Shown: in pieces, positions 21,412-32,506 of the stretch
How positions within the stretch are numbered: the stretch's first letter is position 1
Layout: every line of letters begins with the position of its first letter
NCBI RefSeq assembly: GCF_000143415.4
Contig: NW_003314277.1
Location: 461,644 to 525,643, forward strand
Length of the DNA stretch: 64,000 bases
Reading direction: 5' to 3'
Source: Selaginella moellendorffii
Taxonomy: Eukaryota; Streptophyta; Lycopodiopsida; Selaginellales; Selaginellaceae
Position numbers and translations under genes: made by a program
The notes under the pieces: model-generated
Seen by the model: only the letters and a program-made list of their open reading frames with translations
Told to the model about the DNA's origin: nothing
Database searches by the model: none

Positions 21412-24278
21412 ATGTCTAGGCGCTCCAGGAATGCTTCTGTGCCGGATCCGGCAGCGTCTAGTGCCTCTGGCGGCGATATTTCGGAGGCGGATCGATCGAT
21501 TGCGGTATATTTCGATTCGGCGCAGGCTTGTCGCGTGATTCCCTGATGGAGCTTTGATTTCCAAGGGCGAATCTTCATCCCGGGCGTCGGCATCGGAGCT
21601 TGGCGGCTTGATGATGCAAATGAAGCTCGACGACAGGGTATTTTCTCGGTTTCCTCACATTTCTCTCTCAGATTCTTGTGTCACAGCCAAGCCTCCGGAT
21701 GAGAAATTTCTTTGTCTCGGCATCCGAGATTCTAAGCGAGGTACTTTCTGAAAGCTTGAGACTTCTTCTACGGGGCTTCTAAGCAGCAGTTTGTTTGTGA
21801 ACTTAGGGTCCCCCAACAATTCGCAAAAACATGGGGATTGAGCTCTCCAACCTTCCCGACGATGAGGTACAAATCGACTCTACTAGTTTAAAGCTTTTAT
21901 TCTCATCTGACCACGCTGGCTTGTTGTTAGATCATTGCGCGCTTGTTCTCGGACGATCGCTGGAAAGAACTGCGAGGAAAGAACGAGGTAACAACATACA
22001 ACCAGTCCAAGCGTGTCACTATTTTTATTGCTGTGCTTTGCTTCTGGAAGGGCGCCTCGACCAGTGGTAGTGCGCCTGCATCCTGGGAGAGCCTTCCGGA
22101 GCTCAAGGAGGTGAGTTTACTAAAGACTGTTCGCTGCTTCTTTGGCTGGCGAACATCGAGGCCATGCTTGTTTTGCTCGGATTTCTGGAGAGCAGCAAAC
22201 TTCTACCAGGATTTCTTTTGCTGCTGCTGTTTAAAGCTCAACTTCTTCCCTTTGTGCGCAGGACTTGTATCCCGGCATCTCACCAGAGGCTCAAAAACGG
22301 CAACGACTCCATAGCTTGATCACGAGAGCCCCAAGGGTGATAGCTTTTAAGCTTGAAGACATGAATCGCCTGCGAAAAGAGCAACTCTCCACATCGGCGC
22401 TGAGTGGGACTATCGAGGCATTCAAATTGGGCGGAAGCAACGATTTCATCCTCTATCTGTCCGGGCCGATCGAAGTTCGTCTCCTATTTGTAGCTCGAAG
22501 CGACTCTTCCCTGGAGGAACTGGAGGCACTATATCCCAAGGGAGCATCGGTAACCGTGAAAAAGCACTTTCGGCTGGAGGGACGCTGCGTTGTTGATAAT
22601 CCAGGTAAAGTTGGTTTTATCATTTGTGTGTCATGACTTTCGGTGCTCAGGAAGCGTAGAGATCACGTCCTGCTTCCCGACGACCATGGAACTCTGCCAG
22701 AAAACATCAAGCGAGCTTCGCAGCTTGGGTAACAAGCACTTTCTCAGGAAGGAATGCCTGGCGGCTATAGAGCTCTACAACCTGAGCATTTCGAAGGCTG
22801 ACAACGAGAGGGACAAGCTTCTGGCTCTCGCAAACGCTGCCGAGTGCTACCTTGAGCTCGAGAACTTCTTCCTTGCCCTTCAGAACGCGGAGAAGGCTCT
22901 GGCGCTCGCGGATGCCACGGAGAACGTCCCCACCTCGGTGAAGTTGCTGACGAGGAAAGGGCGAGCTCTCCACGGAATGCTCCAGTACAAAGACGCAGTG
23001 CAGGCTTACAAGCTAGCTCTCTCGCGCTGCAGCAACGGTGAGGCGTATAACGATCAACGGGCTCACCTCATCAAGCTCATGGACAAGAGCGAAGAACGCG
23101 ACATCTCCGACGACCTCCACCGCTACCTGAGCCGAGGCTGCAAGAGCGACGATGCTCCACCTTTCCTAGACTTTGTCGGGCCAGTGGAGCTTGCTCCCCG
23201 CAAAGAAGGTGCCATTGGCCTGTTCGCCACCGAGGACATCAACCCTGGGAAAATCGTCCTTCTGAGCAATGCACTGGGCTACGTCCGTGACATGTACGCC
23301 GAGCATGCCGCTGTCGACGTCTACGTCAACCACTTGCGAGCCGCCCTGACCTCTCGAAGAAGTTGGCTGCAGCTCCATTACCTTTGGAGCCAGATTTTCG
23401 ACGAGGATAACGCCAGGATCCCACCGATGCAAGTCTTCAAGCCAAACTCCGACATTGACTGGACAAAGAAGCGTGCCGTGGAGACGGACAAGATCAGGCA
23501 GATACTCGAGCACAACTTCAAGCTGGGCTTTCTCGGGGGCGTGTGGACACTGCCGGGGTTCATCGCACACAGCTGCCGGGGGAACTTATGCGTGGTGCAA
23601 GTTGGACCCGCCAAGATCTTCCGGGCTAACGCGAAAATCGTCAAGGGAGAGGAGCTCACGTACTCTTATGCTCCTTCACTCGAGATGCTCCCCGTGGCCC
23701 TCCGCCATGAGTTTATCAACTGGTGCCGGTGCTGGCGGTGCACAACCGAGATGCTGTACTGGCGATGCGGCGGTCCCTACGAGAGCCTGTGCGTTCGCTA
23801 CCTCAAGCACCTCAGGGAGTACAGGAGAGTCACCGAAGTGAACCCCAAGAACAGGCGACAGTTCATGGTAGAGCAAGAGCTCGTCCAGGTCGCGATAGAC
23901 TCGGAGGAGATACTCAAGTACATGACCAACAGCAAGCTGAACAAGACGGTCCTACGCATATCCTTCGCTCCAGCGTACCTCCTCTACTTCCTCTACCAGG
24001 ATTCCGCCCACCCGAAAGTCGCTGACGAGTTCTGCAACGATTTCATGCACGCTACCGCGACGAACCTCGAGAGCTTGGAGACGCTCACGGCAGGCTTCCT
24101 TCCCACGGCGTTCTACCCGACGATGACGAAGGAGGAGGAGAAGTGGAAGACCGTGGCGGATATGGCCATCGACTTCTGCTTCATCATGCGCTATGGAGCG
24201 TCGATGACGAAGAGCGCGAGGGTCAAATTCCTGAAGTGGTTGCAGAGCGATGAGCCGGACAAAGCCAGGCGTGCCTGA
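21412..24278 (+). CDS. TPR-SET domain protein, intact copy C
   Basis: Eight exons (21412-21504, 21566-21637, 21687-21740, 21807-21866, 21931-21987, 22051-22110, 22262-22604, 22651-24278) join in frame to 788 residues. All introns are GT-AG, and most are about 45-75 bp. Residues 1-246 are an unrecognised N-terminal region. From about 262 to 370 there are TPR-like helices (KHFLRKECLAAIELYNLSIS, AECYLELENFFLALQNAEKA, GRALHGMLQYKDAVQAYKLA). A SET domain runs from about 420 to 590 (GAIGLFATEDINPGK, FIAHSCRGN, GEELTYSYAP), followed by a WCRCWRC zinc-type cluster. TPR plus SET resembles SMYD-like lysine methyltransferases. The invariant Asn of NHSC is Ala, so activity is uncertain. It is the only family member here with an undamaged frame. 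Confidence 0.85.
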
Positions 24279-24506
24279 GGTATGTCTTCCATTCTCACTT
24301 TCTTCCATGAAGTTATAACGACGCGTCTCGTTTTTTCCACGAAGGAAAAATATCGCACGCAACTTTGGACGGTGGTTTCACAATGACAAGATGGCTTCGC
24401 TGAAATCTCTGTGCCCGGGTGTTTGGGTTTTAGAAGTTTTAGAGCGAGAGGAGGTATTAATCCGGTGTCGGTTCCTTTTCTTTTCTTTGTCCTCGCGCTG
24501 TGAGAG

Positions 24507-25262
24507 ATGTCTAGGCGCTCCAAGCATGATTGTGAGCCGAGGATGCAAATATGTCGCCGAATGAGGTATAGTTTAAGTATTTGCGATTTGCCATTTTTAG
24601 ATTTCCAATGGCGCATGCGTCGAACTCGTGTATCAACGGTTTCAGCATGGAAATGTGGCTGGTATTTTTCTCGGTTTCTTACATTTCTCTTGACAGATTC
24701 TCTCTTTTCTTCGTCACAGTCACTGTCGAGCCAGCTCCGGATTACAAATTTCTTTGCGTTGGAAAGCGAGATCCTTAGCGAGGTATAGTTTCTTTCTAAT
24801 CAAGCGGTCGAGTTTTAAACCATTGCAACGATCCAGAGAGTAGAAACAATTCGCGCTTGAGCTCTCGAAACTTAACGAAAATGAGGTAGTAAATATAATC
24901 AGCTCTTCAAAAAAAATAATAATCCTTATGTGGAGATCATCGAGGTCTTGTTCTTGGATGCATTCGGCAAGAGAGTGCAAGCCAAGAAAGAGGTTCGATC
25001 GAGCACCCTGGTCGTGACCAAATTTTTTTATTTTTTTATTTTTTGCTTTGGAATGGCGCCTCGAGCAGTGATAGTGCATCCAGCGAGCCAACATTGTGGG
25101 AGAAGTTTAACGAGATCGAGGAGGTGAGTTTTCTCCTAAAGTTTATCAAGCTTGACTTGCGCAGCACTATTTTGGCGACGACCTCTGATTACGAGGCCCA
25201 CTAAAGTGATAATCTTTGAGAGGAAGTTATCTACTACTATAAGGAGCAAACGCCGAACTTTG
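24507..25262 (+). pseudogene. TPR-SET family copy D, 5' remnant
   Basis: The family 5' flank (24403-24506) leads to ATGTCTAGGCGCTCC at 24507. Recognisable pieces follow of exon 3 (about 24733-24781), exon 5 (IIEVLFLDAFGKR-like, from 24941), exon 6 (25055-25121) and the start of exon 7 (about 25190-25235, TRPT/AKVIIFE). Exon 4 is poorly preserved. Homology stops near 25235, and the TPR and SET parts are absent. It is closest to copy E in exons 5-6. Confidence 0.75.
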
Positions 25263-25409
25263 TGGGCCGCCGGATCTGGCCAATCACAGCCGTCCGATGG
25301 GGGGTAACTGTAAAGGGGTTATTTCTTTAACCACGTGTTAGCGAATAATCGTGCTGATGTTTGCTCCCGGCCAATGGGAGGCGGCCAAGCCGCATGGGGC
25401 GAGAGAGGA

Positions 25410-25650
25410 AGGCCCAGCAACACATGGCACATGCAAAGTGTTGACCGGAGATTGCTGCTCCAGGGCGTCACTCCGGGCAGGATCAAGTCCGTCGCGGCCC
25501 TTGGAGCGTGCTGTGGATTGCGATTTCTTCCGGTGGGTAAGCAAATCCACTCCCAAATGGTTGCTGCGGGCTGGGATTCGAGCTTGATCGTGTCTACTGC
25601 GCTGATTGACATGTATGCCGCGTGTGGCAGCTTGCGAGGCACCAGTTGTT
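25410..25650 (+). pseudogene. PPR gene fragment
   Basis: Encodes LGACCGLRFLPVGKQIHSQM and STALIDMYAACGSL, which are hallmark helices of plant PLS-type pentatricopeptide proteins, in about 70 codons. There are no further repeats on either side. It is a dead piece captured between TPR-SET copy D and the RCL1 remnant. Confidence 0.8.
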
Positions 25651-25673
25651 AACTAGGATTCTTTGTGGCCTGT

Positions 25674-26606
25674 GACAGGCATTGCAAATGACAGCAGGGA
25701 TCCCTGCGTCGACACCTTTCGCACAGCAACACTGCCAATGCTTAAGCACTTTGGTGTTCCAATCGAATTCCTAGAACTCAAGGTTGTTGCCTGCGGAGCT
25801 CCGCCCTTGGGTGGCAGTGAAGTCGTCCTCAAAGTTCCCATTGTTCCCAAGAGCCTCACGGTCAGTTTCTCCAAACTCCTCTTCTTTTCTTTCTCTCCTC
25901 GCTAAGAATCCTTCACCAAGCTGCTACATGGGTGGATGAGGGCATGGTGAAACGTATCTGAGGAGTGAGTTACTCCACACGCATCTCACCTCATATGGCC
26001 AATCAAATGTGGCATGCTAAATCGCTTGCTCCCCGACGTGTACATCTTTACTGATCACTACACTAGTTCGGAGTCTGGGAAGTAAGTTCCATGATTTTGT
26101 GTTGCAAAGTAAACTTTTTTCATCTTGCTTCCTTTGTCATGGCACAGATCTCTGGGCTATGGGATCTCATTGGTGACAAAAACGACCACCGGCTGCATTT
26201 TAAGCTCCGAGTGCGCGGCTACGCATTCAGGAGCATCCGAGCTCCAGCTTCCAGAGGACCTGGGGATGCAAGCAGCCATGTCCTTGCTACAAGAGATAAA
26301 GCTGGGAAGAGTTGTAAATTCAGCTCACCAGGTATCTATCTGTGAAGCTGGAAAAGAAAGAAGGCGATCTCACAAACTTTCCTGTTTGCCATACAGGGGT
26401 TGCTGTTCATCCTCTGTGCTCTGTGCCCGGAAGATGTTTCCAAAGTCAGCGTCGGGAAGCTCTCTTCTTACGGTATCAAGACGCTGCAACACATCAAAGA
26501 ATTCCTGGGAGTGCAGTTTAGTATCAAGCTTGACCCGGCGACAGGCACGGCTCTACTTACGTGCATTGGAAGTGGCTTCCAAAATCTCTACAGGAAAGTT
26601 TCATGA
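25674..26606 (+). pseudogene. RCL1: RNA 3'-phosphate cyclase-like protein (RCL1), 5'-truncated
   Basis: Four exon-like pieces match the C-terminal two thirds of RCL1, the nucleolar protein needed for 18S rRNA processing. They are 25674-25860 (ANDSRDPCVDTFRTATLPML), about 25906-26081 (VDEGMVKRI), 26149-26330 (LGYGISLVTKTTTGCILSSE) and 26398-26606 (LLFILCALCPEDVSKVSVGK, ending in GSGFQNLYRKVS and TGA). The second piece has a TGA after KRI and a frameshift before LLPDVYIFTD. The N-terminal third is missing, replaced by the PPR fragment. It cannot make a full protein. Confidence 0.88.
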
Positions 26607-26664
26607 GTCACTGGGGCCATAGCTCTAACAAAAGGAAACCGAATCAGTTACATAGAACTTTTTC

Positions 26665-26905
26665 TTACCACGCTAGAAGCCATCGGTCTTTTCCAGCAGC
26701 AGCGCGTCCACTCTCCTTGATGTGCACAACGATTCCAGCTGCGGCCTCAAACTCCAGCCAGCCATCCACGACGATCATCTGCCTCTCATCGTCATCATCT
26801 GCTGATGCTCCCACTAAAGATAAGAAGCTGGAATACACTTTGGACGCGTTCACTATGTCCGTCACTACCAGCCGGGGGCTCTCGAAGTCCGGATGGCAGT
26901 GAGCT
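26665..26905 (-). pseudogene. DEAH-box RNA helicase C-terminal fragment
   Basis: On the minus strand, LVVTDIVNASKVYSSFLSL is followed by VVDGWLEFEAAAGIVVHIKE, which resembles the C-terminal OB-fold end of DExH helicases (VDGW...LIKELR). The expected continuation, DALLLEK, appears in the next frame, so a 1-2 base shift breaks it. Another exon-like piece (VKTLFQPIVSKMPMP) lies at about 26970-27050. I assign the family with modest confidence. Confidence 0.45.
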
Positions 26906-27179
26906 CCCGGAGGAACTTGAGCATGCAGCTGAAGATCGAGAACATTTTCCCATTAGATGTCTCCCGCATCAAACGTTGATGTCTTTTAGTGACTCAAGAA
27001 CAGTGTAAGGCATGGGCATTTTAGACACAATCGGCTGAAAAAGCGTTTTAACCTGCAAAGAAGTCCAATGAAACCAGTTCCAGTTAATAAGGAGACATTT
27101 TGTATCTCCCGAACTATTTTTTGCTGTATATCCTGATGAAAATGGCAGTAAGAGGTGTGAGAAAAATTCCAAGTTGAAC

Positions 27180-28160
27180 TAACTCACAGTGAAACCCTAC
27201 CTCCCCCCCACCACAATATAGACTGTAGTTCAAAGTTCGTTACTTGAGAACAAAGAGTGAAAACTAAGTCATGATGAGAACTCCCCAAATCTTATGAACC
27301 GCACAAATCTAACTTAATTTTTCACAGGCATTTTGCACAGGCATCTGCCTATCCTCACTCAAAAGTAGTCACTTTACTTTTAGACCACATTAGATCAAAA
27401 GTGCAAAAGATCAAAATGTTGAAACCATATTAGAAGTTAAAAAGTAAGGTTTATTACTAGATGATTAGGGTTTCTCTCAAACAGACATCATTTTTTGGCT
27501 AAATCACAACTGTGGGGGGCTTTAACAATAAAAGTACATATTTATATTTTTATATGTAACCTTAGTTATTTATAATTATCAGAAAAACTACGATAATGTA
27601 TGTAGTATTTGATTAAACAATAATATTTTAAAATATTTTTACTAATTTATTAGTATATAATACTATGGAATATAATATTTGAAATTATTATATATATCTA
27701 TAAATAATTATTAGGCAGTAATTATTCTCTTTTATTTGTTTTTAATTTTTTATTTGTCAATTTGTTTTCTAAATATATTCATATTTCCAAATAATAATTT
27801 GTATATAATATTTTTATGAATGAATATTTTATCTTATTTATGCCTAGGAATATATTTTGTCTAAATAGTTATATTATCAAGTGTACAAGAATTTATTTTT
27901 TTTTGCATCTAGCATTTTCTAGGCATAATTCTCTCAATCAAAGTGGAATATAATATTTGTTGTTTAAATACTATTCTAATTTAGTTTTTAATATATTAAA
28001 AAATCAAAAAAATATTTTGCTAATTACACAGCATATGCTAGGCAAGTGCTAGTCTTGGATATGAATTTATAAAAATAATGCTAGGTATATTGTTAAAGGT
28101 AATATGGTCGCTCAGAGGGCATAATCTTGGGGATTTTGGGACTGGCCGATAAGTACGTTA
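27180..28160. other. AT-rich intergenic DNA
   Basis: Nearly 1 kb of low-complexity A/T sequence. No gene, RNA or clear repeat boundary seen. Confidence 0.6.
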
Positions 28161-28164
28161 GAGT

Positions 28165-29160
28165 GAATTGACACATGCTCTTCTCCAAGTCTATCGCCAC
28201 TGCCATGAGTTCTTGCTCCAGGAGCAAGAGCTCATGGCGGTGGCAATAGACTTTACCTCCTCTACTGCCGCGAGGTGCTCTAAGATGTGTTTGTGTAGCG
28301 ATGGCACGGGCTCTCGTAGGGACTCCTGCACTGCTCTGGGCCCTCGTGGCTAGAAAACGAACTCTATCACATTCCTTCCCCCACTGGATTTTTTATGTCA
28401 TGGTCGTCCTTGGCAAAAATCCTGGGAGGGACATCTAGACATGGGTGGATACAAAGAAATTTCGTTGTTACTTGTGATTTGTGTTGTGTTCACGAAGAAC
28501 GCTTGCAACCTCTAAACCCAAATCCTGGATCCCACTAGAACTTTGACGTCATAGATGCTGACATGGATTCATGGCAGTGTAACGCAAAAGTGCACGAGGA
28601 TCTTGGAGAGGCCCATCTCAAACGTACCGACAACACCAGCAACTGGCAAAATCCTTGTGGAGGTTCACGGGGAGGATCTCAAGCGATGGAGCATAGCAGA
28701 ACTTGAGCTCGTCGTCTCTCTGCGATGTTCGAAGCCGCCCAGAAGATCTTGGCGGGTCCAACTTGCACCGTGTATAAGTTCCCCCGGCAGCTGTGTGTGA
28801 TTATTCCTGGCAGCGTCCACACACCCTGAGAAAGCCCAGCTTGAAGTTGTGCTTGTTTATCTGCTCATTCTGTTCCGCCTCCACGGACCCTTCTTTGTCC
28901 ATTTGAAATCAAAGTTCGTACACTGGCATATGGAGGTCTCTGGTGATCTCCTCTAAAAATTCTTGGAGTTCTTGGAGAGGTCAGCGCCACTCGCAAGAGC
29001 ACGTCCACATTGGCAGGCAAGCTGATGTCACAGATGTAACCGAGTGCAGGACGATCTTCCCAGGCGGGATCGCTTTGGTGGCAAACAAGCCGATGCCACT
29101 GTAGTCACGATGCCAAATCTTCACTGGCCCTGGACATAGTCTCGAGGACTCAGGATTGGA
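28165..29160 (-). pseudogene. TPR-SET family copy F, scrambled remnant
   Basis: On the minus strand, about 29145-28630 matches the SET part of copy C: GGGCCAGTGAAG..., the GLFATK-AIPPGKIVL-like stretch, GVWTLPG, HSC-GN and VQVGPAKIF-like segments. Many indels are present, and the middle is deleted. At 28165-28340 short pieces of the C-terminal part (EQELVQVAIDS and the CGGPYESLC region) occur in both orientations. This is a rearranged dead copy. Confidence 0.75.
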
Positions 29161-30590
29161 AGGAACTGGCTTTGGAAGGGGTGTAGAAACAGAACCTGGA
29201 TCTAACAGCGGTTCAAGGCATGAACACTTAGCGATCAGCCTTTTATGTGATGCTTAGAAAGGTTGTCTTATCTATGCCCGGAGGAAGTACAACACAAAAG
29301 CTCTCTTGGCTCTTATGAACAATTATTTGAAACTCATGGATCATCAGTAAGAACAAGATATGCTTTTGCTATGGTGTGGTGGTATGTATATTTGTCTTTA
29401 TTTTTCTGTTAACTTGCAGCTGTTTGTTATTTTGTGCATTATAGTGTTATCTCTCCTTTACTGACGATGCCCTTGTCAGAAGCCAGAAGGCAACGGTTCG
29501 TGTTGCTGCATGTATTTTGTACTCAGGTAGGCATTTTAGCTTTTCTTACTAACGCAAACACTTGAGAAAAGCTGTGTTCTGTAAGTTTGGCATGTTGTAT
29601 GTGACGATTGAAAGATCCTGCTCAAGGGAACTACCTTTTACAGCACTTTTATGGAGGCTCATTCTATCTTGGCCTTCATGAGATATTTACCACCCACTGA
29701 AGTTGCTAGAAAGGCTCTGCCCTCCCTCAACCTGGGGGGGAGAGAGAGAGAGAGAGAGAGAGATGTGGCTAAAACAGTTGCATGCAAAAGAAACAAAGGA
29801 AATGGAAAGAAAGAACACACTAGAATGAAATGTGAATGAGGAGTGAGGTGTAAAGTTTGGAGTCACAGAGAAAAAACCATGTGAAAAAATTGTGAAGCCA
29901 AACTAAAACCTCAGAACTCTTGCGAAGAGAGGAGAAAAGAAAAGAAAAAAGAGAGAGAATCTAAAGAGAGGAAGTGGGAGCTAAGGGAGGTGAACACAAA
30001 CTTTCGATCTCTGACACCTCTTAAAAGTAACTCGCATATTGCAAGTTCACCCAAAGTTCCTAGAACAAAGTGAAAGAAGGAATAACTGAAAGGATGAGGG
30101 ACTGCCTAGAACTTCCTTTTGCTCCAATAATTAAATATCTTAAATTTAAAAGTTCCAAAGCAGGAGAAAAAGAGGAAAAAATGTGTTCTTAAAACTTTCA
30201 TGGCTCATTCTATACATTGTCTTTTGATTTTCTATATAGGTTTTCATGGTTAAAATAAAACGAAACTAGGTACACATAGCATAGTTATTATGCAGCTAAA
30301 ACCTTATACCTTATATGATTATCTTGAGCATCATTTCAAAACTAAAGTCTGATATTATTTTTAATGTATATTTATTTAAATTATTATTATGAAAGTGGAA
30401 TATAATATAGTTTTCAATATAGTCAACATTGTGGTGTAATACAAAACTAGAATACAATATGGTTTTTAGTGTAGATGTCATATAATTCTCTCAAGCACTA
30501 TATAGAACTAGAACATAATCTAGTTTTTAATATAGTTAACATTTTGGCAATATTTTGAAACTGGAACACGGTATGATAGTACGTTAGACA
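29161..30590. other. Spacer with GA microsatellite
   Basis: A GA dinucleotide run occupies about 29741-29763. Two exon-like pieces (about 29275-29350 and 29420-29525) have plausible splice borders, but I could not identify a protein. Otherwise the DNA is AT-rich and unremarkable. Confidence 0.5.
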
Positions 30591-31279
30591 AAACCCTCAT
30601 GAAGAAGTTTCTTCCTCGGTGGCTTGGCCCTATGACTGGTTCCTACTTGTTAGCAAATTTGGGTGATGAGCAGCATGATGTAAGAGTGGAAGTATATCAA
30701 TTGAAGCTGTTTTGCATTCAATTATCAGCTCAACAATGTTGATATTTCTAGCACACCGCATTTGCCAGAAATGTTATTGATCAGGTCAACAACTGAATCT
30801 TGATGCGTGCTTTTCTCATGCTCCTCATGTGGCTGCCTTGCTGAAAGGGCCAGTATTCCTTCTTCTTGTCTTGCTCCTCCACTGGCTCCTTTTTGGTCTT
30901 GAATAAGAACACAATGTCGTTGTCATCACACAGAGAATGTCTGTTTTCAGAGAAATTGGATTTCTAAATGAGACATTCAAGATTTCTCCATTCCTATTGT
31001 CCCTGTTACACTGGCATCACTCACATCAACGTCATCCCGGCCTTGCAATGAAGAGGTTAAATCTGAAGACTTAAAATGACTGATCTTGGAGAGATCTCAT
31101 ACCGTCTTGGTTTACAACTTGTAAGATTGAGATAGAAAATCAATATTCCTCCAACAAGATAAGTTTAAAAGGAAATTACATGATAAGTATTTTGATGGAA
31201 ATACAGCTCATGCTCTTGCAAGTACCGGTACCTCAGCCATAGACCATGTGCTAACATGAGGCCTCAGGACGAGGAAGAT

Positions 31280-31660
31280 AGAAAAGAAATGAAAAGTAAG
31301 CTATTTAAGAAGCTACTGGGAAGTTTAATGTACTTATCAACAGTCTTAAGGCATGATATTTCAGCATTGTGTCAACTAGAAGCCAATACATGCAAGATTT
31401 TGGATTAAAACATTGGTTTGTAGCTACGAGGATTGTGAAATACCTTCATGAAACTCTAAACCGAGGAATAAAATTCTTAGGGGAGTGATTACTAGCTGGA
31501 TTTGCTGATGCAGATTACATGGACATTAGAAAAACTAGATTATGATGGTGTTTCAGGATGTATGGAGCTATGAATTGGAGTATCAAGAAACAACCCATGG
31601 TTGCTCAATCTAGCTGTGGAGCAGATAGAGAATTTGCGCTAGAAGGCTTTTAGTGGATTT
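31280..31660 (+). pseudogene. Ty1/copia reverse transcriptase/RNase H remnant
   Basis: Across several frames one can read KLLGSLMYLSTVLRHDIS, the typical YRKLLGSLxYL...RPDI block, then FADADY, SVSGCMELMNWSIKKQ and SSCGADREFAL. These are the RNase H region of plant copia elements (SLSAVSSCEAEY-like). There are many stops and shifts and no visible LTRs. A chromovirus-like piece (KKFLPRWLGPMTGSY) may occur at about 30600. Confidence 0.75.
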
Positions 31661-31739
31661 GGGTGTGGAGCAAGGGATGCCCACCGAAATTAACAATGAC
31701 AGAACCTTTGCCATTGCATTGGCTCACAAGCTGGGACCA

Positions 31740-31830
31740 CTAAACACATCGAAGCAGGTGGCGATACTCAAGCATATGACAGAGAGCAATGACCAACAAG
31801 ACGGTCCATCTTCTACTTTCTGTACAAACA
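31740..31830 (+). pseudogene. TPR-SET family fragment G
   Basis: About 70 bp match the exon 8 segment of copy C encoding VAIDSEEILKYMTNSKLNKTV (here ...CAGGTGGCGATACTCAAGCATATGAC...AACAAGACGGTCC). It is attached directly to the copia remnant. Confidence 0.6.
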
Positions 31831-31979
31831 GGGTAGTCGCATTGATGTTGAAGGATCTGCATGGTTGTAGATCTCGGCAATTAATTGTAGGATTTTATAA
31901 AAGCCCTTACCTAAATTGGAACACCCATAATACGCATCCTCTTTACCCTAAAGGTATATGCACCCTTTGAGTTACCTTG

Positions 31980-32390
31980 ATCCTACTTTATAAAACTAAT
32001 ATCGTTATAAGATAGCTCAGCCCGGCGCAGACAAACGCGGCCCGGCAGCATATCGTCATCGAGGCACCATGTTGTGGTTCTTCCATGGCATAGTTCTTCA
32101 GCACAGATTTCTGGGCGCATCCACGAGGAAAATCGTCTCCAGCCCTCTCTAATCTTGTCATGGGTGCGCGGCGAACGCCTCCCACAAGATGGAATATTCT
32201 CATGGAACGGCATTTGCCCACAACCGGCAAATGTGTGAAGTCTTGGCGCTCTTCCGGCAAATGCGCATCCTAATTCTCCTGGCAGCTATCTTGTCGATCC
32301 GGCGGAGATCCATGCGCTAGTCGTCGCTTCTGGCCTGGATCTCGCCACAGCACCTCAACTCCTAGGGATCGAAATCAAGGACGCCAGCAA
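31980..32390. other. GC-rich block of unknown origin
   Basis: Higher GC than its surroundings and open on the minus strand for 90 codons (31988-32260), but I recognise no family. It ends at the conserved 5' flank of TPR-SET copy E. Confidence 0.35.
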
Positions 32391-32506
32391 TGAATGGACG
32401 GCTGCACTTAAATCTCTGTGCCCGGGTGTGTGGGTTTTAGCGAGGAGGTAATCCGGCGTCGGTTCCTTTCCTCTTCGTTCTCGCGAAATCCTGCGAGAGA
32501 TATCTA

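Noticed and set aside
26665-26905. Intact small gene on the minus strand
   Set aside because: The helicase-like continuation is in a different frame, so it is a broken fragment.
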